64,000 nucleotides of DNA from Areca catechu (lineage: Eukaryota > Streptophyta > Magnoliopsida > Arecales > Arecaceae). Shown one piece after another: positions 10,060 to 21,399 of the stretch. The position numbers were made by a program, and so were the translations under genes. The notes under the pieces are model-generated. The model did not search any database. It had not been told where the DNA came from and saw only the letters and a list, made by a program, of their open reading frames with translations. Positions within the stretch are counted from its first letter, which is position 1; each line of letters begins with the position of its first letter. Location: the NCBI GenBank assembly GCA_021397845.1, contig CM038044.1:40162354-40226353 (forward strand), read 5' to 3'.

Positions 10060-10318
10060 GACTGTAATATAGTTTGGATTATAGTGAAATTTCCAAGGGT
10101 GGCTTGGGGAGTGGATGTAGGTGCTAGGTTTGCACCGAACTACTATAAACCTTGTGTTTGTATGTGATTGCTCTTTTCCTCTCTTGCTCTTTAATTATTG
10201 CTAACATATTGCATTAAATTTATCATTGTTCACAAGCACCACAGACCTTCATATTATTGTCTTAAATTTTTAAAAGATCCAATTCACCCCCCTTTGGGCT
10301 CCATTTCTGGGCAACAAG

Positions 10319-10330
10319 TGGTATCAGAGC
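10319..10330 (+). other. Copia-1 primer-binding site (initiator tRNA-Met)
   Basis: TGGTATCAGAGC lies two bases after the LTR end. This is the well-known complement of the 3' end of plant initiator methionine tRNA used by copia elements. Confidence 0.92.
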
Positions 10331-10373
10331 ACCGGTACTCTCTTGTAGGTCCAAGGATCTTGAGTAAAAGATC

Positions 10374-12065
10374 ATGGCAGCCCCAATAGGAATGGGTATT
10401 ATTGAAGGTCAAGCTTCAAATCGTCCCTCACTTTTTAATGGCACAAATTATACATACTGGAAGACATGCATACATATATTTGTTCAAGCTCTTGATTATA
10501 ATTTATGGAGGACAATTGTAAAAGGTCCTCATCAGCCTACAATGATGATTAATGACATTCTCACTCCAAAAATGGAAGATGATTGGGATGAGAATGACAT
10601 TAAGCAAATCGAGCTTAATGCTAAGGCAATGAACCTTTTATTTTGTTCTCTTGATCCAAGTGAATTTAATAGAATATCAAATTATCTCTCCGCCAAGGAG
10701 ATTTGGGATACACTTGAGGTTACCCATGAGGGTACACACCAAGTGAAAATCACCAAGGTCAACATGCTTATTCACACATATGAAATGTTTAAAATGGAGT
10801 CAATTAGTGAAATGTATACTAGGTTCACAAACATTGTGAATGGCATGAGAAGCCTAGGAAAAATTATTTCTAATGGTGAACTTGTGAATAAACTTCTCAG
10901 GTCTCTACCAGCTTCATGGGATGCAAAGGTCACTACTATTGAAGAAGCTAAGGATGTCAACACTCTCCCGCTAGAACAACTGCTGGGTTCTTTAATGACT
11001 TATGAGCTCTCCCTCAAACAAAAGAATGGAGAGGTCGACAAAAAGAAGAAGGCGATCGCGTTCAAATCTACTACTAAAGAGGACTCAAGCGAAGACTCCA
11101 AAGAAGATGATGAAGAAGATGAGACGGCTCTATTAGCAAGGAAATTCAGAAGGTTCATGAGGAAGAAAAAGTTCAACTATAAAAAGAAACCTCTGAAAGG
11201 TGAGCCGAGTAAAGAGAAGGATAAAGAAAAGGAGAAGGAGCAGCCTACGTGTTTTGAGTGCAAAAAACCCGGGCATTTCAAGGTAGACTACCCCTTGTTA
11301 AAGAAAAGCAGAAGAAAACTGAGAAAGAAAGCCATGATGGCAACCTGGAGTGAAAGTGAAGACTCCAGTTCTGAGGAAGAATAGCAGGAGGTAGCAAACT
11401 TTTGTCTGATGGCCGACCATGATGAGGTATGTTCCGAAACCGAAAATGAATTTACTTTTGATGAGCTTCATGAAGTTTTTGAAAATCTAGTCATAGAATT
11501 TCAAAAGTTAAAATCAAAACATAAAGATTTAAAGAAGCAAAACTTGGATCTAGCCAAAACAAATAACAACCTTTCAAATGAAAATGAATGCCTTCTTATA
11601 CAAAATAAAAAATTAAATGATAAGATTATGGCACTTGAAAAAGAAAAGGATATCTTTAAAAAGAAAAGTGACTTGCTTTCAAATGAAGATTTGTCAAAAC
11701 AAAGCAAAGAAATTTTAAATAAAAACAAAAGATATAAAGAAGAAATTGATAAACTAAAACCTTTGGTAGAAAAATTTACTTATAGTTCTGAAAAATTAAA
11801 TTTACTCTTAAATAACCAAAGAGCAGTATTTGACAAAGCAGGTTTAGGATTCAGAACTCATAAAAAACAAAAACTCTTTAAAAATTTATTTGTGCCTTCA
11901 TCTTCATCCATTACTTACTTTACTTGTGGTATCAAAGGACATAAATCTTATATGTGCAACAAAAGAAAGTTAAAAAATACTAAGAAAGTTTGGGTTCCAA
12001 AAGGAACCAATGCCACTAACCAAAAAGGACCCAAGATGGCTTGGGTACATAAAGTCTCCACTTGA
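10374..12065 (+). pseudogene. Copia-1 gag
   Basis: The start ATG (MAAPIGMGII) follows the primer site by about 45 bp. Residues 15-200 form the usual copia gag domain (FNGTNYTYWKTCIHIFV, LLRSLPASWDAKVTTIEEA). A Lys-rich stretch and a CCHC zinc knuckle (CFECKKPGHFKVDYP, its last Cys changed to Tyr) come next, near 11250. A TAG at 11382-11384 interrupts the frame. The same frame continues 11409-12065 with a long coiled coil (KLKSKHKDLKKQNLDL) and a second knuckle-like CGIKGHKSYMC. Gag builds the particle. The long coiled-coil tail fits SIRE-type gag. Confidence 0.9.
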
Positions 12066-13094
12066 TCTTTATTGCAGGTATGCCTTGCAACCAATAAGAA
12101 AAGGATGTGGTATCTTGATAGCGATTGCTCAAGGCATATGACAGGAGATGTGGAGTAGTTTTCATCACTCACATATCAAAATGGTGGCAATGTAACTTTT
12201 GGTGATAATGGAAAGCGCAAAATTATCGGTATTGGTAAAATCCATATCACCCCTACCTCTTATATTGATAATGTATTATATGTTGATGGTTTAAAACATA
12301 ATTTGCTTAGCATTAGTCAGTTTTGTGACAAAAATTTTAAAGTTGTTTTTGAATCTTCTTTGTGCATTGTTTCTAGTCTAGATGACAATGGCATTAAGTT
12401 CATTGGTCATAGGCATGGCAATATTTATATGGTTGATCTTGATGATCTCCCTATTCAAAAAGGTCAATGCCTAGTGGCAATGGAAGCCAAGATCGATGAA
12501 ACTAGCTGGCTTTGGCATCGTAGACTAGGACATGCAAGCATGCATTTAATCTTAAAACTTAGCAAAAAGAACTTGGTAAAGGATTTGCTTAAACTCAATT
12601 TTGAAAAAGATAGGATTTGCAGTGCATGTCAACTTGGAAAACAAACAAAATCCTCTTTCAAACCAAAAGGAGTAATCTCTACATCTAGACCTTTGAAATT
12701 ACTTCACATGGACCTCTTTGGGCCAACTAGAACATCTAGTTTGGGAGGTAAGAAGTATGGTCTAATCATTGTAGATGATTTCTCACGATTTACATGGATC
12801 AAGTTTTTAGCACACAAAGATGAAACTTTTTCTGAATTTATTAGATTTCATAAAAGAGTTTTGAATGAAAAAGGTGTTTCAGTAGTATCTTTGAGAAGTG
12901 ATCATGGAATCGAATTTAAAAATACCGATTTTGATAAATTTTGTATTGAAAATAGAATTCATCACAATTTTTCTGCACCTAGGACACCTCAACAAAATGA
13001 GGTAGTAGAAAGAAAAAATAGAACTCTTGAAGAAATGGCACGCACCATGCTTTGTGAAAATGATTTACCTAGATATTTTGGGCGGAAGCCATAA
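12066..13094 (+). pseudogene. Copia-1 protease and integrase
   Basis: This continues the gag frame, so gag and pol were one polyprotein. The protease shows WYLDSDCSRHMTGD near 12108 (the catalytic D-S-G is now D-S-D) and has an in-frame TAG at 12156-12158. The integrase has the HHCC motif (WHRRLGHAS, then CSACQLGKQ), LHMDLFGPTRT (first Asp), SLRSDHGIEF (second Asp) and NEVVERKNRTL with the catalytic Glu. A missing T near 13078 shifts the frame and creates the stop at 13094. The protein goes on in another frame with TPYELWKGRKPS and GVFLGYSTSSKAYRVF. Confidence 0.9.
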
Positions 13095-15198
13095 ATACTG
13101 CATGCAATATTTTAAATCGAGTTTTAATTCGACCGATTTTAAAGAAAACACCTTATGAGCTTTGGAAGGGTAGAAAACCCTCAATTCGTTATTTTCATAT
13201 TTTTGGATGCCGTTGTTTCATCTTAAACAATGGTAAAGATAATTTAAGTAAATTTGATGCCAAATCAGATGAGGGAGTCTTTCTAGGCTACTCCACATCT
13301 AGTAAGGCATACAGGGTCTTCAACAGAAGAACACTTGTTGTTGAAGAATCCATACATGTGGTAATTGATGAAACTAACCAAAAATCTTCAAGAAAAGAAG
13401 ATGTACTTTCTGATGAAACAGGTAGTAAGAAAACTGAAGAAATAAACAACAATGAAGGGCTTACCAAGGAACAGAACGATGATCAAAACACTAAAGGAGA
13501 TCAAGCACAAGGTGATGAAAATACATCAACTGTTGATCCATTACCAAAAGAATAGAGGTATGCTCATGGACACCCAAAAGAACTAATTATAGGTGATCCA
13601 TCTAAAGGTGTAAGTACTCGATCATCCCTTAGAAATATTTGTGATTACTTAGCTTTTGTGTCTTAAATTGAACCTAAAACTATTGAGAAACCTGAATGTG
13701 ATAGTAATTGGATAAATGCTATGCAAGATGAACTTAATCAATTTAAAAGGAACAATGTTTGGACATTAGTGGATAGGCCTTCAAACACATCAATTATTGG
13801 TACAAAATGGGTTTTTCGAAATAAACTTGATGAAAATGGAATAGTAACTAGAAATAAGGCTAGACTAGTTGCCAAAGGATACAATTAGGAGGAAGGGATA
13901 GATTTTGATGAAACCTTTGCTCCTGTAGCTAGACTTGAGGCAATTAGGCTATTGTTGGCTTTTGCTTGCTTCATGAATTTTAAACTGTATCAAATGGATG
14001 TTAAAAGTGCCTTTTTAAATGGATTAATTGAAGAAGAAGTTTATGTTGAGCAACCCCTGGTTTTGAAAATTCTGAATTTCCAAATCATGTTTATAAACTT
14101 CATAAAGCATTATATGGATTGAAACAAGCTCTAAGAGCTTGGTATGATTGTTTAAGCTCTTTTTTGCTGAAAAATGATTTTGCTAGAGGTAATGTAGATA
14201 AAACTTTGTTTTTAAAGAAAAAGAATGATGATCTCTTAGTAATACAAATCTATGTAGATGATATAATATTTGGTGCTACTAATGAATCTCTTTGTCAAGA
14301 TTTTGCAAAGTTAATGCAGGGTGAGTTCGAGATGAGCATGATGGGAGAACTGAATTTCTTCCTCAGACTCCAAATAAGGCTAACCAAAGAGGGGATCTTC
14401 ATCAACCAAACAAAATACACAAAAGAAATACTCAAGAAGTTTGGGATGGAGAACACTAAGCCTTTAGGTACCCCTATGAGCTCTACATGTAGACTTGACA
14501 AGGATGAATCAGGTAAGTCTATAGACCAAAAATTATATCATGGCATGATTGGTTCATTGTTATATCTTACTGCCAGTAGGCCAGATATCATGTTTAGTGT
14601 CTGTATATGTGCTAGATATCAGTCTAATCCTAAAGAGTCTCATCTTTTGGCTGTTAAATGCATACTTAGATATCTATCTGGCTCAATTGAAATTGGTTTA
14701 TGGTACTCTAGAGATTCTTCATTTGAATTGATTGCTTATTCTGATGCTGACTTTACTGGGTGTAAACTTGATCGTAAAAGTACTGGTGGAACCTGTCAGT
14801 TTCTTGGAGTAAATTTGATCTCTTGGAGTAGCAAGAAACAGAACTCAGTTGCTTTATCTATGGCAGAAGCCGAATATATAGCAGCTGGAAGCTGTTGTGC
14901 TCAAATCCTCTGGATCAAACAGCAACTCGAAGATTTTGGCATTAAACTAACTAAGACACCCATAAGATGTGACAATACTAGTGCAATCAACCTATCTAAA
15001 AATACTGTGCAACATTCAAGAAGTAAACACATTGAAATAAGACATCATTTCATAAGAGATCATGTACAAAACTCTAATGTTATTCTTGATTTTGTATGCT
15101 CTAATGATCAGTTAGCATATGTGTTTACCAAGCATTTGAGTGAAGATAGGTTCTGTCTGATTAGAAGAGAATTAGGTATCATTGATCCAATCTCTTAG
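13095..15198 (+). pseudogene. Copia-1 reverse transcriptase and RNase H
   Basis: After the integrase tail (to 13555, ended by TAG), the reverse transcriptase starts near 13700. It has GTKWVFRNKLDE, ARLVAKGYN (TAG follows) and LYQMDVKSAFLNG. A frameshift near 14058 is followed by the long open part 14119-15198 with LLVIQIYVDDIIFGATNE (YVDD intact), LNFFLRLQI and TASRPDIMFSVCICARYQ. RNase H follows with AYSDADFTGCKLDRKSTGG, SMAEAEYIAAGSC and RCDNTSAINLSKN. The C-terminal half is open to its natural stop, so decay is concentrated in the first half. Confidence 0.92.
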
Positions 15199-16206
15199 AA
15201 CTCTCTTAGTATTAATTATACCTAAATCCTAGAGCTCAAAACCTATTATTTAAAGCCCCAAAAACTTTATCAAAATATTTCCTATTTTTTCAAAAAAAAA
15301 ATTTTCCGGATTTTCTCGACTTTTTTGGCCAAGTGTCGACACTTGGAAATTGTCAAGTGTCGACACCTGACCAAGTGTTGACACTTGACACATTCGAAGT
15401 GTCGACACTTGCGAAACCGAAGCTGTTTTTAAAAAGGCCGAACAAGGATTTTGTAAGTTTCTTTCCCCCGCTGATTTCTTGCAACAGTGGTCCCCTCTGT
15501 CCAAATCCAACCTTTTACTCTTTAATCCATCACAAATCAGGTATTTCCCCCTTCCAATTTCATTTCATTTTTCCTCATTTTTGGTTTTGTCATTTTGAAC
15601 CAAACAACCGTGATTGGGATTTTCCGAATATTTTTTCATGAATCTAACCGGATTTTTGTGTGTTTTAGTGGATTTTTAAAACTCCATTTGAGGGAATAGT
15701 GATTTAAATGTATTTTTCTTGGATTTCCCTCGTCTTTTGGTCGTTTTCACGCCCTTTTCACCCACTTTTCATAAAAAACACTGTTTTATTGATTTTGGCC
15801 GAAATAATTTGGGTTTTCATCTAAATTAAACATACTAAATCCATCTATTATTGATTTAGAAAAGTTTTTCATGAAATATTTGCGATATTTTCGCCTATTT
15901 GCTAAAACCCTAAGTATTTAGACCCAAATCCCATGGTTTTTGATTTTTTAGGCCTTACAAATATTATTTTCCAAAGATTCAAATATGTTTTAACGAACAA
16001 AAACATGTTCGAAATATTGTCATTTGATCAAAGTTGTAAAAATCCCACTTTAAATTGATTTACGATCTTTTCAAACGTTGGTTTAAATTCTGGTTTTCAA
16101 AACCTATATGAACATTTTTTTTAGGAATGAAACTCTCCTTATCTCAACCTATAGCCAGTCCCTTGTTCTAAACCTTTCTTCCTTTTTCCCTGGTCAGTTG
16201 GCTGTA
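15199..16206 (+). other. Copia-1 spacer between pol and the third ORF
   Basis: About 1 kb of AT-rich sequence without a coding motif. It contains four copies of the LTR palindrome AAGTGTCGACACTT at 15329-15411. A CAG-type acceptor-like sequence (TTTTTCCCTGGTCAG) lies just before the next ORF at about 16195, so the ORF could be expressed from a spliced RNA. That is inference. Confidence 0.55.
15329..15411. repeat. Four further AAGTGTCGACACTT palindromes after Copia-1 pol
   Basis: Four close-set copies, three exact at the GTCGAC centre and one with GTTGAC, flanked by CCAAG...CTTGG or similar. The only other copies in the window are the arrays in the two Copia-1 LTRs. Confidence 0.9.
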
Positions 16207-17799
16207 ATGGGTCCTAGGAAGAGACTTACAGTTAGGGAGAAGCCCAGTCGTGGTGTTGAGAGGAGGTCGAAGGCCAGATTTGATACAGCATAGCCTAGTA
16301 GTACAGCCACACTGAGCTCCCCCCCTGCAGAGCGGATGGCAGGGAAGTTAGTAGCTTCAGGGAGGAGAGTCGACTCAGAGTGTTTCAACAGGCACCACTT
16401 CGGCATTCGACAGGTACTCACTGATGCATGACTAGTACCATTCTGCACCATGCAGGAGAGGTACTATCCTCACCTAGTGAGAGAGTTTTATGGTGCACTG
16501 GACTATCGACGACTTCTGTGGACTACTTCAGTCAGGGGTATTCAGATTTCTTTGACAGATGAGCTTCTGAGCCGAGTATGGGAGATCCCCCGGAGGGGAG
16601 TCTGTGTCTTTTCAGTGGATGATAGAGAGGCGGCATTTAGGTGCATTCTTGAGAGAGAGGGTGTTCACGGTATATCCGTAGTTACTGCGAACCAATTGTC
16701 ATTGGAGATGCGCCTTTTGCACCATATCACTGCACGGATCCTACTACCGAAGACTGAGAGATTTGACTTCATCACCGAGAAGGAGTTGATGGTGATGACG
16801 AGCCTGATTGAGAGAAGGAAGATTGATATTCCATCCCTGATGCTTACTCAGATGCATGATGCTGCTACACAGCATCGACACTGTTTACCGTACGGGATGG
16901 CATTGACCAGACTTTTCAGAGCGTGTGGAGTATCATTGGAGGGGGAGATCCCCAAGGAGATACTACACACAGATGTGTACGACGAGAGGTCATTGCACCG
17001 GATGGGATACAGGTTAGTTAGAGGTCGATGGGTTCGCAGAGAGTATGGCCAGGAGCCAGATGAGGAGGACGAGATTCGAGAGGTTGAGGCTGGACCATCT
17101 GAGCCAGCAGTTTTTCCTCCAGTAGATATCCCATTGACACAGAAAGAGCACTTGTCTCCTGACACTTCAGCTCCTCCACCACCGTCTACAGGACTATCTT
17201 TTGAGGAGCATGCCAGAGCACAGTTCACAGAGATCAGGGGTGAGATGACTCAGCTACGTAGTGAGGTCGAGCTTCTACGAGCACATGCTACCTCGGAGTA
17301 TGCTGAGATTCACAGATCCATGGAGGAGGGATTCTCTCGCATTGAGGGACTGTTGAGATCCCTTATACCTCCGGCAGCCCCTACAGTTGCACGATCTGAT
17401 GATGATGATGATGATGACGATGATAATGATGATGGCGGCGATCACTAGAGCGACCATGTTGATTCTGTTGAGGGTGGTGATCAGGATGGAGACCGAGCTA
17501 CAGAGGTTGTGGGCAGTGACAGTGATAGTGTTGGCGGTGCCGATGCTTATGAGATGGTCAGTCGAGATCCTCCCACTACACCAGCTCCTACTACTGCCTT
17601 GGCTGATTCCACACCGGACCTTGTTACGCCAGCTGATCTTCTTTCACCCCCTACCACTAGATCATCTAGGGTTGTACCCATCTTTGGTCCTTCCGGCCGC
17701 ACTAGGAGTCATCATGCTTTAGCACCTCCTAGGGCATTAGCCACTAGATCTAGGATCAGTGCTCCTTTCAGTCATGATGTTCCATCTGATGAGGATTAG
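16207..17799 (+). pseudogene. Copia-1 third ORF (plant transposon protein / env-like position)
   Basis: One frame runs from the ATG at 16207 (MGPRKRLTVREK) to a TAG at 17797-17799 (531 codons). It is interrupted by TAG at 16291-16293, TGA at 16429-16431 and TAG at 17446-17448. The middle (YYPHLVREFYGAL, LLHHITARILLP, IDIPSLMLTQM, LPYGMALTRLFRACGV) resembles the putative plant transposon protein domain found in genes downstream of pol. A coiled-coil-like part (AQFTEIRGEMTQLRSEVELLR), a run of Asp and a Pro/Thr-rich tail follow. SIRE elements carry an extra gene here that has been called env-like. I see no signal peptide or convincing membrane segment. Function unknown. Confidence 0.75.
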
Positions 17800-18448
17800 C
17801 CTCACAGATGTCTGTTATAGCTCTTATGTTGTATGTTTGATGCTTATATGACTTATATGATTTCTGTATGTTTTAGCTCTTGCTGATGACTCAGCAAATT
17901 TTGTACTGACAACTTATCTTTATATATATTTCGATTCAGTACTCATTATTTGTGTTTCAATGAATCAATTTACTATTTTTTGGCTCTGATACTCTTTTAT
18001 TTTGATATATTTTAGCTCTGATACTCTTTTATATTAGTATAATTTTGACTCTGATATCTATGATATTTGTTTCTCTACTATCTTTTTGTCTCCATGCTCA
18101 TTGTGAGGGGGAGGAAAAATTCTCCTTTCTAATGATTGACAAAAAGGGGGAGAAAGTGTATTGATTTTATTGATGTATAAATTTGTTGAGAAAAAGGTGT
18201 TAATTCATAAAGTGTTAATTCATAAATTTATTGAGAAATTGTATTGATTGTGTTGAGAAAAAGTTGTAAGAATCTTTGAAGTTTACCTTAATAAGTAGTA
18301 TCTAATTAAGGGGGAGATTGATTCTTCCTAACTATGAAGTTTTTGCCTTTCTTATGGACTTAAATTCATATTCATAAATTAAATGGTTAAAGTTTGAAAT
18401 ATATTGCATTTTTACTCAAGGTTTTGTCATCATCAAAAAGGGAGAGAT
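17800..18448 (+). other. Copia-1 3' untranslated region with repeated polypurine tracts
   Basis: No gene. Purine tracts with GGGGGAG occur at 18105-18120, 18141-18156 and 18305-18318, and the terminal AAAAAGGGAGAGAT at 18435-18448 adjoins the 3' LTR. The last is the likely primer for plus-strand DNA synthesis. Multiple tract copies are typical of SIRE-like elements. The region also has short TTTGGCTCTGATACTCTTTTAT-like repeats near 17980-18050. Confidence 0.75.
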
Positions 18449-19878
18449 TGTTGGCTCCACCCAGTGATTTTGATGAATAACAAAACATTGAGTGCATATT
18501 GTATTCTAATGAAGATTTCAAGTTATGAGTTTTCAGGAAGAAAGCACCTCAAAATCTCAAAAACTTATGGTTTATGGCACGTAATGGCATGGAGCAATTC
18601 TCACGAATCCGGGCATCCTCTTCATTTAAAAAGGGCATCTAAATGCTTAAATATTATGTGTTTATATTTTCAAGAATTTTATTTATATTTTCGAGGCATT
18701 TACACTTGAATCTGAGATTTTTCAGTCTCAAGTGTCGACACCTGGACAGTCAAGTGTCGACACTTCAGCATTTGGCACAGATAAAAATCCATGGCACACC
18801 AAGTGTCGACACCTATATCCAAGTGTCGACACCAAGTGTCAACACTTAGGTTCCAAGTGTCGACTCAAGGCCTGACAATTTGAAAATACAGAACTTTGTA
18901 ATATTGAGGATTTTTGTATCAAGTGTCGACACCTGTGCATCAAGTGTCGACACTTGAATGTTCAAGTGTCGATACCCAGAGATCAAGTGTCGATACCTGA
19001 CAGCCAAGTGTCGACACTTGCAGCCTGACAGCTCTAACGGATCTATTTTTCTGGCTAGCAAAACTTGCTTTTCAAGCTCTAAACGGCCATTTCCGAGGTA
19101 CCAACGGTCACAAACCATTTTTTGGAAGGTTCTTGGTATATTTAACCTTCACCAACCTCATTTTAAAGAAAGAAAAGTGTATTGAAGTGCATTTAAATCT
19201 ACTCAAAAGCCAAAAAGCCAATATTCTCTCAATACTTCACATCAAAAGCCTCTTCTAGTTTGATTCCTTGAAAAGCCTAAAAGCTCATCCTTACTTCATT
19301 CCAAAAAGAGGCACTTTGAAGGAGATTCCAAGGAAGAGTGAAGACAAAGCATTCACTTGAGCTTCAAAGATTCCAATCTACTCTTGAAGAGAGTTTGTTG
19401 TAGTTTTAAATTGTATATCTGTTTTTATTATGATTTGACCTTGCTTTCAAGGGTGTTTTGAAAGAAGGTTATTGTGGTTTGTTGGTGAGCCAAAGGGATA
19501 AAACCAACTAGGGTTAACTTGTGAGCCCGAAGACAAAACAAGTGTTAAGGTTTGTTGGTAAGCCTAAGTGACAAAACCAACTTAGGTTTTGACTTGTGAG
19601 CCTTGTGAAAAACAAGTTGACTGTAATCTAGTTTGGATTATAGTAAAATTTCCAAGGGTGGCTTGGGGAGTGGATGTAGGTGCTAGGTTTGCACCGAACT
19701 ACTATAAACCTTGTGTTTGTGTATGATTGCTCTTTTCCGCTCTTGCTCTTTAATTATTGCTAACATCTTGCATTAAATTTATCATTGTTCACAAGCACCA
19801 CTAGACCTTCATATTATTGTCTTAAATTTTTAAAAGACCCAATTCACCCCCCCTCTTAGCCTCCATTTCTGGGCAACA
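18449..19878 (+). repeat. Copia-1 3' LTR (1430 bp)
   Basis: Starts TGTTGGCTCC after the polypurine tract and ends GGGCAACA. It is followed by the CAGCT duplication (19879-19883). The palindrome array (18729-19020) and the four U5 inverted repeats (19478-19623) are retained. Confidence 0.96.
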
Positions 19879-19883
19879 CAGCT

Positions 19884-20530
19884 CGAGACCCTTTTTCTCT
19901 CTCATTTCAGGACTTGCAGCCGGGCTCCAAAGAACACTGACTGCCTCTTCCTCATCTAGCAAACGGAGGGAGAGACCCTCCGGGACTACACGGCCTGCTT
20001 CAACTTGACTGCTATGGAGATCCCCGAATTAAATGAAGCAGTGGCCATGTCAGCCTTCAAGAGGGGGCTCCGCTCATCCAGGTTCACATTTTTCCTGGAC
20101 AAGAAGCTCCATATAAGCTACATCGATCTACTGGCCAAGGCACACAAGCATGCCTTGGCGGAAGAGCAAGCAGCGAGCCGGTGCCTGGCCGAGGGGAGGT
20201 CGGCCCTGAAGAAGCGGGGCAATAAGGCCCCCGTGGTCCAACCTCCCGACAACGACGGCAGATCTACCCGGTGCCAGAGCCCCAAGCCGAGGGACTACCT
20301 CAAGCGGTACAACAACTATGCTCCCCTCTCCCTGCCGCGGTAGAAGATCCTTGATGGAGATTAAGAATGAGGCCTTCTTCCGAAGACCTCGCCCGATGAG
20401 AGGACCTCTTGCCTCCAGAAATAAGAACAAGAACTGCCGGTTCCATAGGGACCATGGGCACGACACGGAGGAGTGCCTCCAGCTAAATGACGCCATCGAG
20501 GACCTCATTCGAAGGGGATAGCTGAACAAG
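19884..20530 (+). pseudogene. Gypsy-B gag, C-terminal part and zinc knuckle
   Basis: Right after the Copia-1 duplication the capsid core resumes (sense of LETLFLSHF), then continues through ETLRDYTACFN-like sequence and MTAMEIPELNEAVAMSAFKRGLR to SLDKK and a basic linker (20005-20343, stop TAG). The knuckle CRFHRDHGHDTEEC lies near 20437-20480 in another frame with all CCHC residues present, followed by LQLNDAIEDLIRRG and a TAG. This is the missing half of the gag that begins at 8139. Confidence 0.88.
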
Positions 20531-20699
20531 TATGTCCGGCCCCACCGAGATCGGGCCGGGAGTTTAACTATTAGAGACCCCCCGGGGAAGGCTGAGCTCC
20601 CCAATCAGCGCCCAACCGATGGAGGCGTTGGCATGCTGCATCGACGATCTGATGGGTGGCAAAAAGAGGACCAGGACATTGTGAAGAGGCCCAGGGGAT

Positions 20700-21184
20700 C
20701 CAATGTAATTAGCTTTTTTGATGAGGAACCTCTTGGAGCCTCCTCTCCCGAGCGATGACCTTGTGGTTGTGTCGCTGTCATCGCCAATTATGATGTAAAA
20801 CACATATTTATCGATAATAGAAGTTGTACGGAGGTTTTATTATATGATGCGTTCGTCCGGATGAACCTGTCCAGGTCCAGACTGCGGGAGTCCGTGGCAC
20901 CACTCACCGGCTTCGGGGGGAATTCCATCGGGGTTGAAGGGGAGATTGCCTTACCCGTGACCCTCAAAATGGAACCTTACCAGCGAACCTTCTCCATCAA
21001 CTTTGTGGTCGTCCGTACGACCTCAGCGTACAACGCCATCTTGGGATGGTCGGCCCTCAATAAGTTTCGGATCATTGTATCCACTTACCACATGCTGGCC
21101 AAGTTTTTGACTCGTGACGGAATTGGGGAGCTGAGGGGAGACCGTAGAATGGCCCGGCAATGCCTAGCTATCCACGATAAGTAG
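20700..21184 (+). pseudogene. Gypsy-B protease
   Basis: The active-site region near 20805-20850 reads IDNRSCTEVLLYDAF, with the catalytic D-N-G decayed to D-N-R. The open part 20861-21184 has LTGFGGNSIGVEGEIALPVT, FVVVRTTSAYNAILG and WSALNKF, the C-terminal half of a retrotransposon pepsin-like protease. TAG ends it at 21184. The corresponding protease in Gypsy-A keeps D-N-G. Confidence 0.82.
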
Positions 21185-21399
21185 CTGAATGGGTGTCCCA
21201 TGCTCGAGCAGCTGGACCCAAGGGATGAAGCTGACTGCCATGGTCAGCCCATCGAGAAGATCGTATTCGTGCCCCTGCGGGAGGATGATCCTACTAGGGT
21301 CCTCCAAATAGGGAGCGCCCTGGATGAGGAGGCTAGGTAGGAGCTAGTCGACTTCTTGAGGAACAATACGGACGTCTTCGCCTGGTCGGCATTTGACAT

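Larger units (their letters stand above)
8890..10316 (+). repeat. Copia-1 5' LTR (1427 bp)
   Basis: Runs from TGTTGGCTCC to GGGCAACA and matches 18449-19878 closely. The middle (9170-9462) carries an array of the AAGTGTCGACACTT palindrome. A TATA-like TATTTAAC lies near 9579. The part before the primer-binding site (9922-10059) holds four inverted repeats able to fold in RNA. Confidence 0.96.
8890..19878 (+). mobile_element. Copia-1: large Ty1/copia (SIRE/Maximus-like) element with a third ORF
   Basis: The 10,989-bp element has 1427-bp and 1430-bp LTRs, a tRNA-Met primer-binding site and polypurine tracts. Gag and pol lie in the usual copia order (protease, integrase, reverse transcriptase, RNase H), and an extra ORF follows pol. 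Long LTRs, repeated polypurine tracts and a gene after pol are known traits of the SIRE/Maximus lineage, so that assignment is good but inferred. In the first 180 bp the LTRs differ by seven transitions. Several stops and at least two frameshifts disable the coding region. Confidence 0.95.

Noticed and set aside
17275..17457. Minus-strand frame rich in Ile/Val as a membrane protein
   Set aside because: It is the complement of the GAT repeat encoding the Asp run of the Copia-1 third ORF.
16207..17799. True retroviral-type envelope gene in Copia-1
   Set aside because: No signal peptide, no convincing membrane anchor, no cleavage motif. The domain looks like the plant transposon protein type, so only env-like in position.
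18958..19185. Small frames within LTRs as genes
   Set aside because: They lie in untranslated LTR sequence, contain the palindrome array and have no protein features. The 5' LTR version is not conserved as a frame.
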